Source: Zea mays
Taxonomy: Eukaryota; Streptophyta; Magnoliopsida; Poales; Poaceae
Direction of reading: 5' to 3'
Assembly: GCF_902167145.1 (NCBI RefSeq)
Contig: NC_050098.1
Location: 38,992,501-39,056,500, forward strand
Length of the DNA stretch: 64,000 nucleotides
The notes below the pieces were generated by a model. The model was not told where the DNA came from. It was given only the letters and a program-made list of their open reading frames with translations, and did no database searches. Positions 32,274-42,686 of this stretch are shown here, piece by piece (the first letter of the stretch is position 1; each line of letters starts with the position of its first letter). Position numbers and translations under genes: made by a program.

Positions 32274-35200
32274 TCAATCAAAGTTCCGAGAATCAAGTAT
32301 ATTTAGCTCATTCCTAAGTTTGGTAAAGGTTTTCTCATCTAATGGTTTGGTGAAGATATCAGCTAATTGTTCTTTGGTGCTAACATAAGCTATCTCGATA
32401 TCCCCCCTTTGTTGGTGATCCCTCAAAAAGTGTTACCGAATGGCTATGTGCTTAGTGCGGCTGTGTTCAACGGGATTATCCGCCATGCGGATCGCACTCT
32501 CATTATCACATAGGAGAGAGACTTTGCTCAATTTGTAGCCATAGTCCCTAAGGGTTTGCCTCATCCAAAGCAATTGCGCGCAACAGTGACCTGCGGCAAT
32601 ATACTCGGCTTCGGCAGTAGAAAGAGCTACTGAATTTTGTTTCTTTGAAGCCCAAGACACCAGGGATCTTCCCAAAAACTAACAAGTCCCTGATGTGCTC
32701 TTTCTATCAATTTTACACCCTGCCCAATCAGCATCTGAGTAACCTATTAAATCAAAAGTGGATCCCTTGGGTACCAAAGACCAAACTTACGTGTATAAAC
32801 TAAATATCTCATGATTCTTTTCACGGCCCTAAGGTGAACTTTCTTATGATCGGCTTGGAACCTTGCACACATGCATATGGAAAGCATATTATCCGGTCGA
32901 GATGCACATAAATAGAGTAAAGAACCTACCATCGACCGGTATACCTTTTGATCTACGGATTTACCTCCCGTGTCGAGGTCGAGATGCCCATTGGTTCCCA
33001 TGGGTGTCTTGATGGGCTTGGCATCCTTCATTCCAAACTTGGTAAGTATATCTTGAATGTACTTGGTTTGGCTGATGAAGGTGCCCTCTTGGAGTTGCTT
33101 TACTTGAAATCCTAGGAAATACTTCAACTCCCCCATCATAGACATCTCGAATTTTTGAATCATTATCCTACTAAACTCTTCACAAGTAGATTTGTTGGTA
33201 GACCCAAATATGATATCATCAACATAAATTTGGCATACAAACAAATCATTTACAATAGTCTTAGTTAAGATAGTAGGATCGGCTTTTCCGACTTTGAAGC
33301 CATTAGTGATAAGAAAATCTCTTAGGCATTCATACCATGCTCTTGGGGCTTGCTTGAGCCCATAAAGCGCCTTAGAGAGTTTATACACATGGTTAGGGTA
33401 CTCACTATCTTCAAAGCCGGGAGGTTGCTCAACATAGACTTCTTCCTTGATTGGTCCATTTAGGAATGCACTTTTCACGTCCATTTGGTAAAGCTTAAAG
33501 CCATGGTAAGTAGCATAGGCAAGTAATATGCAAATTGACTCAAGCCTAGCTACGGGTGCATAGGTTTCACTGAAATCCAAACCTTCGACTTGTGAATAGC
33601 CCTTGGCCACAAGTCGAGCTTTGTTCCTTGTCACCACACCATGATCATCTTGCTTGTTACGGAAAACCCACTTGGTTCCTACAACATTTTGGTTAGGATG
33701 TGGAACTAAATGCCATACCTCATTCCTTGTGAAGTTGTTGAGTTTCTCTTGCATTGCCAACGCCCAATCCGAATCTCTTAGTGCATCCTCCACCCTGTAT
33801 GGCTCAATAGGGGACACAAAAGAGTAATGTTCACAAAAATGAGCGACTTGAGATCAAGTTGTTACCCCCTTATGAATATCACCGAGGATGGAGTTCACGA
33901 GGTGATCTCTTTGAATCGCTTGATGGACTCTTGGGTGTGGCGGTCTTTGACCCTGATCATCTTCCTTGTCTTGATCAACTTCATCTCCCCCTTGATCGTT
34001 GTCCTCCTCTTGAGGTGGCTCATCTTCTTGATCTTCATCAACATCATTTTGAGCTTGATCCTCATCTTGGGTTGGTGGAGATGCTTGCATGGAAGATGAC
34101 GGTTGATCTTGTGCTTGTGGAGGCTCTTCGGATTCCTTAGGACACACATCCCCAATGGACATGTTCCTTAGCGCGACGCATGGAGCCTCTTCATCATCTA
34201 GCTCATCAAGATCAACTTGCTCTACTTGGGAGCCATTAGTCTCATCAAACACAATGTCACAAGAAACCTCAACTAATCCAGTGGATTTGTTGAAGACTCT
34301 ATATGCCCTTGTGTTTGAGTCATAACCAAGTAAAAATCCTTCTACAGCCTTAGGAGCAAATTTAGATTTTCTACCTCTTTTAACAAGAATAAAACATTTG
34401 CTTCCAAAGACTCCAAAATATGAAACATTGGGCTTTTTACCGGTGAGGAGTTCATATGATGTCTTCTTGAGGATTTGGTGAAGATATAACCAGTTGATGG
34501 AGTAGCAGGCGATGTTAATCGCCTCGGCCCAAAACCGGTCTGGTGTCTTGTATTCATCAAGCATGGTCCTCACCATGTCAAGTAGAGTTCTATTCTTCCT
34601 CTCCACTACACCATTTTGTTGTGGCGTGTAGGGAGAAGAGAACTCATGCTTGATGCCCTCCTCCTCAAGAAAGCCTTCAATTTGAGAGTTCTTGAACTCC
34701 GTCCCATTGTCGCTTCTAATCTTTTTGATTCTCAATCCAAACTCATTTTGAGCTCGTCTCAAGAATCCTTTTAAGGTCTTTTGGGTTTGTGATTTCTCCT
34801 GCAAAAAGAACACCCAAGTGAAGCGAGAATAATCATCCACAATAACTAGACAATACTTACTCCCGCCGATGCTTATGTAAGCTATCAGGCCGAATAGATC
34901 CATGTGGAGTAGCTCAAGCGACCTGTCGGTCGTCATGATGTTCTTGTGTGGATGATGGGTGCCAACTTGCTTTCCTGCTTGACATGCGCTACAAACCCTG
35001 TCTTTCTCAAAATGAACATTTGTTAGTCCCAAAATGTGTTCTCCCTTTAGAAGCTTGTGAAGATTCTTCATCCCAACATGGGCTAGTCGACGATGCCAGA
35101 GCCAACCCATATTAGTCTTAGCAATTATGCAAGTATCGAGTTCAGCTCTATTAAAATCAACTAAGTATAGCTGACCCTCTAATACTCCCTTAAATGCTAC

Positions 35201-35515
35201 TGAATCATCACTTCTTCTAAAGACAGTAACACCTATATCAGTAAATAGACAGTTGTAGCCCATATTGCACAATTGAGAAACAGAAAGCAAATTGTAATCT
35301 AAAGAATGTACAAGAAAAATTTTGGAAATAGAATGGTCAGGTGATATAGCAATTTTACCAAGTCCTTTGACCAAACCTTAATTTCCATCCCCGAATGTGA
35401 TAGCTCTTTGGGGATCTTGGTTTTTCTCATACGAGGAGAACATCCTTTTCTCCCCTGTCATGTGGTTTGTGCACCCACTATCAATAATCCAACTTGAGCC
35501 CTTGGATGCATAAAC
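32274..35515 (-). pseudogene. pol: Ji-2 pol, broken
   Basis: The minus strand carries protease (I-I-D-S-G), integrase with intact-looking zinc finger and core, RT with Y-V-D-D (near 33224), and RNase H to a TGA at 32276-32274. Lesions: TAA at 35377-35375 (for Gln), TGA near 33853-33851, a 1-base loss near 32767, TAG near 32683 and TAA near 32430. All large blocks before the 1-base loss are in one frame, the same as gag. The domains match Opie and Ji-1 pol, so this is a recognisable but dead Copia polymerase. Confidence 0.92.
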
Positions 35516-35527
35516 CTACAAAACAAT

Positions 35528-38014
35528 TTAGGCCTTGTTCTTAGGTACCCAAACGGTCTTGGGTCCTTTCACATTAGAAATAAGCACCTTGTGTACCCAA
35601 GCACAAGTCTTTGAGCCCTTGTGTTTGGCCCCAACATATTTGGCAACTACTTTGCCTGATTTGTTAGTTAAAACATATGAAGCATCAAAAGTCTTAAATG
35701 AAACAATAGGGCTATTTGATACAGTAGGAGTTTTCTTTTTAGGCAATTTAACATGATTGGATTGCCTAGAACTAGATGCCTCACTCTTATACATGAAAGC
35801 ATGATGAGATCCAGAGTGAGACTTCCTAGAATGAATTCTCCTAATCTTATGTTCGGGATAACCAGCAGGATATAAAATATAGCCATCATTATCCTGAACC
35901 ATGGGAGCTTTGCCCTTAACAAAGTTAGACAATTTCTTAGGGGCATTAAGTTTAACATTGCCTCCCTGTTGGAAGCCAATAGCATCCTTAATGCCAGGAC
36001 GTCTCCCACTATAGAGCATGCTCCTAGTAAATTTAATTTTTTCATTTTCTATCTCATGCTCATTAATCTTGCTAGTTAGTTGTGCTATGTGATCATTTTG
36101 TTGTTTAATTAAAGCTAGGTGATCATGAATAGCATCAACATTAATATCTCTACATCTCATGCAAATAGAAACATGATCAACAGTGGATGTAGAGGGTTTG
36201 CAAACATTTAATTAATCAATCTTAGCATGTAAAATAGCATTCTCATTTCTAAGATTGGAAACAACATCATTGCAAGCATTTAAACTTTTAGCCTTAGCAA
36301 TTAATTTATCATTCTCAATTTTAAGGCTAGAAATAGTGTCATGGCAAATGCTAAGCTCACTAGTTAATTTTTCACATTTCTCTACTTCCTGAGCATAAGC
36401 ATTTTTCACTTTAACATGCTTCTTATTTTCCTTAATAAGGAATTCCTCTTGGCTATCCAAGAGTTCATCCTTCTCATGAATAGCGCCTATCAATTCATTT
36501 AATTTTTCTTTTTGTTGCATGTTTAAGTTGGCAAAAAGAGCAAGTAAATTATCTTCATCATCACTAGAACTACCCTCATCACTAGTTGTAGTATACTTGG
36601 GGGTGGTTCTAGCTTGTACCTTCTTTTTCTTGCCGTCCTTTGCCATGAGGCACTTGTGGCCGACGTTGGGGAAGAAGAGACCCTTGTTGACGGCGATGTT
36701 GGTGGCGTCCTCATCGGAGGAGGAGTCGGTGGAGCTCTCATCGGAGTCCCACTCCCGGCATACATGGGCATCGCCGCCCTTCTTATTGTAGTATCTCTTC
36801 TTTTCCCTCCTCTTTCCCTTCTTGTCGTCGCCCATGTCACTATCACTAGATAATGGATATTTAGCAATAAAATGACCGGGCTTACCACATTTGTAGCAAA
36901 CTTTCTTGGAGCGGGGCTTGTAATCCTTTCCCCTCCTTTGCTTGAGGATTTGGCGGAAGCTCTTGATGATGAGCGCCATCTGCTCGTTGTCGAGCTTGGA
37001 GGCATCGATAGGGAGCCTACTTGATGTAGACTCTTCCTTCTTCTCCTCCGTCGCTTTAAATGTGACGGGTTGCACCTCGGGTGTGGAGGTGGCGCCTCGC
37101 TCGATGATTTGTTTAGAGCCTTTGATCATCAATTCAAAGCTCACAAACTTTCATATAACCTCCTCGGGAGACATTAGCTTGTATCTAGGATCACCATGAA
37201 TTAATTGAACTTGTGTAGGATTAAGAAAAACGAGTGATCTTAGAATAACCTTGACCATTTCATGGTCATCCCATTTTGTGCTCCCGAGGTTGCGTACTTG
37301 ATTCACCAAGGTCTTGAGCCGGTTGTACATGGCTTGTGGCTCCTCTCCTTGGTTGAGGATGAATTGACCGAGCTCCCCCTCGATCGTCTCCTGCTTGGTG
37401 ATCTTTGTCACCTCATCCCCTTCGTGCGCGGTCTTGAGTATGTCCCAAATCTCTTTGGCACTCTTCAACCCTTGCACCTTATTATACTCCTCTCGACTTA
37501 GAGAGGCGAGGAGTATAGTAGTGGCTTGGGAGTTCAAGTGCCGGATTTGGGCAACTTCGTCCGAATCATATCCTTAATCCCCTACGGATGGTACCTGCGC
37601 TCCAAACTCAACAACATCCCAAATGCTAGTGTGGAGTGAGGTTAGATGATGCCTCATTTTATCACTCCACATACAATAATCTTCACTGTAAAAAACCGGT
37701 GGTTTGCCTAATGGGACGGAAAGTAATGGAGTACGTTTAGAAATACAAGGATAACATAAGGGGATCTTACAAAACTTCTTGCGCTCATGGCGCTTAGAAG
37801 TGACGGACGGCGCGTCGGAGTCGGAGGTGGATGGCGATGAAGAGTTGGTCTCATAGTAGACCACTTTCTTCATCTTCTTCTTCTTGTCACCACTCCGATG
37901 CGACTTGATGCGAGGAGGTGATTCCTCCCTTCCTTTGGCGCCAGACTCCTTTGATGGAGCCTTCCCGCGGCTTGTGTCCGTTTCCATTTCCCTCTTGGCG
38001 GATGCTCCCAACAT
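35528..38014 (-). pseudogene. gag: Ji-2 gag, broken by in-frame stops
   Basis: The minus-strand ATG is at 38014-38012. The Lys-rich N-terminus with K-V-V-Y-Y-E-T is followed by the capsid-like region, the zinc knuckle (C-Y-K-C-G-K-P-G-H-F near 36900) and the heptad-rich C-terminal part. In-frame stops lie near 37571, 37148 and 36211, and the natural end is TAA at 35530-35528. Four codons later comes an in-frame TAG (35518-35516), after which pol continues in the same frame. All blocks stay in one frame, so the damage is point mutation and not rearrangement. The knuckle keeps its CCH ligands, but the last Cys position reads differently (K-Y-P-L). Confidence 0.9.
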
Positions 38015-38048
38015 CACTTCGAGTGGTTAGACTCTAATGAAGTACCGG

Positions 38049-38060
38049 GCTCCGATACCA
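38049..38060 (-). promoter_or_regulatory. Ji-2 primer-binding site
   Basis: The minus strand reads TGGTATCGGAGC just inside the 5' LTR. Confidence 0.85.
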
Positions 38061-38062
38061 AT

Positions 38063-38245
38063 TAAAAGTCGCCTAGAGGGGGGGTGAATAAGAGGAAACT
38101 GAAATTTACAACTTTAAACACAACTACAAGCCGGGGTTAGTGTTAGAATAAAATTAAAGTCCGAAAGAGAGGGTGAAAAACAAATCAAGGCAAATGAAGC
38201 GGATGACACAGTGATTTCTTTTACCGAGGTTCGGTTCTTGCAAAC
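38063..38245 (-). repeat. Ji-2 5' LTR fragment, cut by Ji-3
   Basis: It matches the inner end of the 3' LTR (21080-21263) and stops at CAAAC, where Ji-3 begins. The boundary dinucleotide has mutated (TAAAAGTC for TGAAAGTC). The rest should lie beyond the right end of Ji-3. Confidence 0.88.
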
Positions 38246-38445
38246 TGAAAGGGAATTAGGCTTACACCTATTTCCTAAATGATTTTGGTGGTTGAATTGC
38301 CCAACACAAATAATTGGACTAACTAGTTTGCTCTAGTGTATAAGTTATACAGGTGTCAAAGGTTCACACCTTAGCCAATAAAAGACCAAGAATTGGGTTC
38401 AACAGAAGAGAGCAAGGGACAACCGAAGTGTGCCCTGGTCTGGCG

Positions 38446-38925
38446 CACCGGACTGTCCGGTGTGCCACCGGACAGTGTCCGGTGCACCAGGGGACTTCAC
38501 GCTGAACTCCTCAAATTCGGGAAAATCCAGAGGCGCTCCTCTATAATTCACCGGACTGTCCGGTGTACACCGGACAATGTCCGGTGCCCCACAGAAGAGC
38601 GACTCTGGAACTCGCCAGCTTCGGGAATTTGCTCCGCTATAATTCACCGGACATGTCCGGTGTACACCGGACTGTCCGGTGAACCAGTGGAGCAACGGCT
38701 ACTTCGCGCCAACGGTCACCTGCAGCAGCAATTAATGCGCGCCAGGGCGCGCAGAAGTCAGGCACGCGCGAAGTGGCGCACCAGACACTCTACAGTACAT
38801 GTCCGGTGTGCCACCGGACATCCAGGCGGGCCCAGCAGTCAGAGCGCCAACGGTCGGAACCCAACGACCTGGTGACGTGGCTGGCGCACCGGACACTGTC
38901 CGGTGTGCACCGGACTGTCCTGTGC
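38446..38925. repeat. CACCGGAC-N-GTCCGGTG palindrome cluster, Ji-3 LTR
   Basis: About ten copies occur, mostly in pairs linked by TGTGC or TGTA. Centres vary among T, AGT, AAT, A and ACT. Confidence 0.85.
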
Positions 38926-38961
38926 ACCATGCGACAGATAGCCCCACCAAACGGCTAGTTT

Positions 38962-38993
38962 GGTGGTTGGGGTTATAAATACCCCCAACCACC
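38962..38993 (+). promoter_or_regulatory. Ji-3 TATA box bracketed by a perfect 11-bp inverted repeat
   Basis: GGTGGTTGGGG (38962-38972) and CCCCAACCACC (38983-38993) surround TATAAATA (38974-38981). Confidence 0.85.
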
Positions 38994-39541
38994 CCACATT
39001 CAAGACATCCAAGTTTTCCTACTTCAACTACTTACAAGAGCTCTAGCATTCAATTCTAGACACACCCAAGTGATCAAATCCTCTCCAAATTCCACACAAC
39101 GCCTTAGTGATTAGTGAGAGAGATTTGCTTGTGTTCTTTCGAGCTCTTGCGCTTGGATTGCTTTCTTCTTTGATTCTTTCTTGCGATCAACTCAATTGTA
39201 ACCAAGGCAAGAGGCACCAATTGTGTGGTGGCCCTTGCGGGGAAGTTTTGTTCCCATTTGATTGAGAAGAAGAAGCTCACTTGGTCCGAGGGACCGTTTG
39301 AGAGAGGGAAAGGGTTGAAAGAGACTCGGTCTTTGTGACCACCTCAACGGGGAGTAGGTTTGCGAGAACCGAACCTCAGTAAAACAAATCCGCGTGTCAC
39401 ACTTCTTATTTGCTTGCGATTTGTTTTTCACCCTCTCTCGCGGACTCATTTATATTTCTAACGCTAACCCGGCTTGTAGTTGTGATTAACTTTGTAAATT
39501 TCAGTTTCGCCCTATTCACCCCCCTCTAGGCGACTTTCAAT

Positions 39542-39553
39542 TGGTATCAGAAC
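39542..39553 (+). promoter_or_regulatory. Ji-3 primer-binding site
   Basis: TGGTATCAGAAC lies two bases after the LTR, a tRNA-Met-type site. Confidence 0.8.
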
Positions 39554-39587
39554 CCGGTGCTTCATTAGAGCCTAACCGCTCGAAGTG

Positions 39588-39796
39588 ATGTCGGGAGATC
39601 ATGACAAGAAGGAAATGGAGACCGGCTACAAGCCACGGGAAAGCTTCATCGGGAGAGTCTCGCAACAAAGGGAAAGGGAAGGAGAAGAAACCCTCTTCCC
39701 ACAAGTCGCATCGGAGTGGGGACAAGAAAAAGAAGATGAGGAAGGTGGTCTACTACGAGACCGACACCTCGTCGCCATCTACCTCAGGCTCCGACG
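39588..39796 (+). pseudogene. gag: Ji-3 gag, first piece
   Basis: ATG at 39588 opens the Lys-rich Sirevirus Gag start. After about 15 codons a frameshift (near 39635) moves the family sequence into the next frame (S-H-R-S-G-D-K-K-K-K-M and V-V-Y-Y-E-T-D). Gypsy2 cuts it at the S-G-S-D codons. The second piece is at 59684. Confidence 0.88.
39792..39796. repeat. Left target-site duplication of Gypsy2 (CGACG)
   Basis: It is identical to 59684-59688 across the 19.9-kb composite insertion. Confidence 0.92.
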
Positions 39797-40216
39797 TGTG
39801 GCGGAACCGCCCGAATTATTCTAGCTTAAGTGCCCAAGTCGCACCCTTAAGGGCAGCAACACACTTAAACAGGAATAACTCGTCAGTCCCTCGGATCTAG
39901 TCCGATAAAGCCACTTACCAGGATCGAATACCACTAGCTCACTTGAAGGTGAGGCACAGAGAAATACAATAAAGCATAATACCACAAATTTAATAAGTAT
40001 CAATATTGATTACATTATCGGAGTTTCAAAGGCAGTAACAATATTTTTAGTGCAGCGAAATAACTAAATGGAGAAAACCGAGTAACATAGCGAAGCCTGG
40101 CCACGCTACTCCTCCTGGTCCTCTCCACGCTACTCCTAGTGGCAGGGATGAAGGCCAAGTCACACCAGCAACCAATCATCCTAAAGAGTACCTGCAAAAA
40201 TTATGCCACAAGCAAG

Positions 40217-40270
40217 GCTGAGTATACTAATACTCAGCTAGACTTACCCGGTGTGAGGAGTCTACTCCTC
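40217..40270. other. Twin hairpins in the Gypsy2 LTR (3' copy)
   Basis: The same two perfect stems, with the same spacing as in Gypsy1. The 5' LTR copy is at 48232-48285. Confidence 0.8.
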
Positions 40271-41781
40271 TACCTCTAGACATGCAGCTGTTTGGCTGTG
40301 GGGTTTGGTTGCCAAAAGCACCAGCTGAGTTTCTAAAGCAAGTTTTAACATTGTCAAATTAAGTGTGACTCTCTTAAGACTAAATATGTACTATCTACTC
40401 ATACATAGTAGCAAACATTTTTAGCAATCAACATCTTGTATCATCTCATCAAAATTCCACTTGTTACTCAATGTAGCAGCATGGATCAAGCAGTCTCATT
40501 AGCTGCGAGAAACAGACGATTCAAATCGAGTTTTTAAACCTTGCAAGATAAACCTAAACACACGACATGTAGGGGCACTCCGTCCCCACACACCTCAACC
40601 GTCCCCATCGATTCCGTGGCAACAGATTAGGGCTCACCGCCTTGGCGTACAATGCCTCACTGACCCCGACTGCCGTCGTGCAGTGACCGCACTTGTACCC
40701 ACCATAACCGGAATGGGAGACCACGTCTCAGGTCGCGTGAGGGGATATGTCTGCGGACAGGTTCACTCAGGTACTAGGCTTACCGATTTACCATATTTCT
40801 CGGTATGTGTTTAGTACGTTCAAACGCTTGACTCACGGTACCACACCTTAATCCTTATTCCAATTTTTATCCCGTGGACAACCAATCCCCATGGATTGTT
40901 GTCCACAAACCAGCATCATTATGATAAGAAAGTGGATACAATCAATTTCCTGACCTCGCGCGAGTGCTAGAAAAATCACTCGACTTCTACCGAAATCCCT
41001 AATTAATAAAGCAGCTACTCGACTTAGCATACTAGTATTCATCTCAATGGGATTCCTGAGATCATGCAACTAGGGTTTCAAACAACTCCTACACTTAAGT
41101 GCACATTCAATTCTACAATCAATAAGTATAGTAAAATAGCATAAATAACAGGTTATACATAAAACCGGGGCTTGCCTTTAATTTAACACTTAGGTAGTGT
41201 TTGTTGGGGGAGGTACTCGCTTGGCGAGCATCCACTGGGTGAGTCCACCATTCTTCAGGTCCTCCACCAACTGCATCTTGTGGTTGGCACCACATCACTG
41301 GCTCGATCATCATCTCTCGGTCCTATATGAGGTGCAAGATGCATATGTATTATAGCACAAGATACTTTAAGTACATGCTAGCGAATTAAACACTAAGTAG
41401 CGAGACATCACAAGCAACCACACACACTAGCGTTAGCTAACTACATATCATCGAGCGCACAACGTTAACACCACTAAAAGACGACAAACATTTTGTATAT
41501 TTACGCAACACAAATACGACCCCATAAGTACAAGGGTTTATTTAATTTGCTACGGCTTTTCATTAGTTCTTCTATTTATCACACAAAAGCATCCAACACA
41601 AGTTTAACCGATGACATAGGCATCAATGTCTATGGAAATTCTATATCACAATCAACTAAAGAAGAAACATATAAAACATGACACACATGCATTATTACAC
41701 TTAGTCATGGCAAGTCTATATTAATTTAGTGCTAACCAACCATTTTTAGCCAAAAGGGTGAACTAACAATCAAATAGGCAC

Positions 41782-42686
41782 TAGCAGAATTTTTGGACAG
41801 CAATACAGCAGTCACTTGTTTTTATCATAACTTTTCAATTATTAGTTCAAAAATATTAAACTAGGACTTTCTGGAAAGCTTAGAAAGTGTTCTACAATTT
41901 TGGTATTATCATCTCAATATGATTAGACTCTTAGCAAGGTCGAATTGTGCAAACATAGCAGCTCTGTCCAGATTTGGACAGATTCAGACTTGCAGCTTCA
42001 AAAATTCACAACTAAAGATTCAGACATCCAAACAAAGTGACCTTAGACTTTCTGGATAGCTAATTAAATGTTCTACAATTTATTTATAAACATCACTGGC
42101 TGGTTTAACATGTATCAAGGGTAAAATACACTATGAAGGCTGTGCTGTCCAGAACTGGACAGATTCAGTCTTCAGACTTTAAACATCCATAACTTAATCT
42201 TCAGACCACCAAAAATAGTGATCCAAGACTTTTTGGAAAGCTTGGCAATTGCACTACATAACTTTTATAATCACCAAGAAGTGATTCTGTGCTTAACTGA
42301 ATCAAACAACGCAGTTTTCAAAATCTGTTCTGACAGTGAACAGAACACAGCAACCAGTTTGCAAAATTCATAACTCCTAAACTGTCAGGCCTATGGTTAT
42401 GAAATTTTAACACAAGCAAGATAAGAAAAACATCCACAACTTTCTTATAACGACCATGCGCTGATTGTAACATTAAATTAGACAAACAATACAGTTTCTG
42501 AAATCTGTACAGAAAGTGGACAGATTCAGTTACTGAATTTGTGAACAGCATAACTGCTAAACAGTCAGACTTATGGCTGTCAAATTTTAACACCAGAAAG
42601 ATAATAAAATTATCTACCACTTTTCTATAGCACATATCTACAGAAAACACAATTTATTTCATCAAACATACAGCACACCGAAAACA
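41782..42686. repeat. Diverged tandem array, period about 181 bp, inside the Gypsy2 LTR
   Basis: A motif near CTGTCCAG...TGGACAGATTCAG recurs at 41963, 42144, 42325 and 42505 (steps 181, 181, 180), with a weaker copy near 41782. Between them CATAACT, GACTTTCTGGA and TTCTACAA recur in order. The 5' LTR has the same array, interrupted by Gypsy3 (49987, 50168, then 55883). Confidence 0.8.

Larger units (their letters stand above)
21080..38245 (-). mobile_element. Ji-2: decayed Ji-like Sirevirus, with Opie nested inside
   Basis: On the minus strand: partial 5' LTR (38245-38063), primer site, gag, pol, 3' non-coding region, polypurine tract and 3' LTR (22612-21080). The Opie-like element (23344-32244) splits the 3' non-coding part, a MITE sits in the 3' LTR, and Ji-3 cuts the 5' LTR at 38245. 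It is inserted in Ji-1 pol (flank GGTAC at 21075-21079). The matching duplicate would lie beyond Ji-3, out of view. Confidence 0.92.
38246..39539 (+). repeat. Ji-3 5' LTR
   Basis: It starts TGAAAGGGAATTAGGCTTAC, ends CTCTAGGCGACTTTCA, and is 1294 bp long. It has a well-kept palindrome cluster and a TATA box in a perfect inverted repeat. The LTR start differs from Ji-1 and Ji-2, so it is a different subfamily. Confidence 0.9.

Noticed and set aside
35520..35528. The Ji gag-pol boundary as a retained intron (TTTTGTAG before pol)
   Set aside because: The acceptor-like AG is absent at the Opie equivalent (27025-27040), and no matching donor was obvious. It is kept only as a remark under the gag-pol finding.
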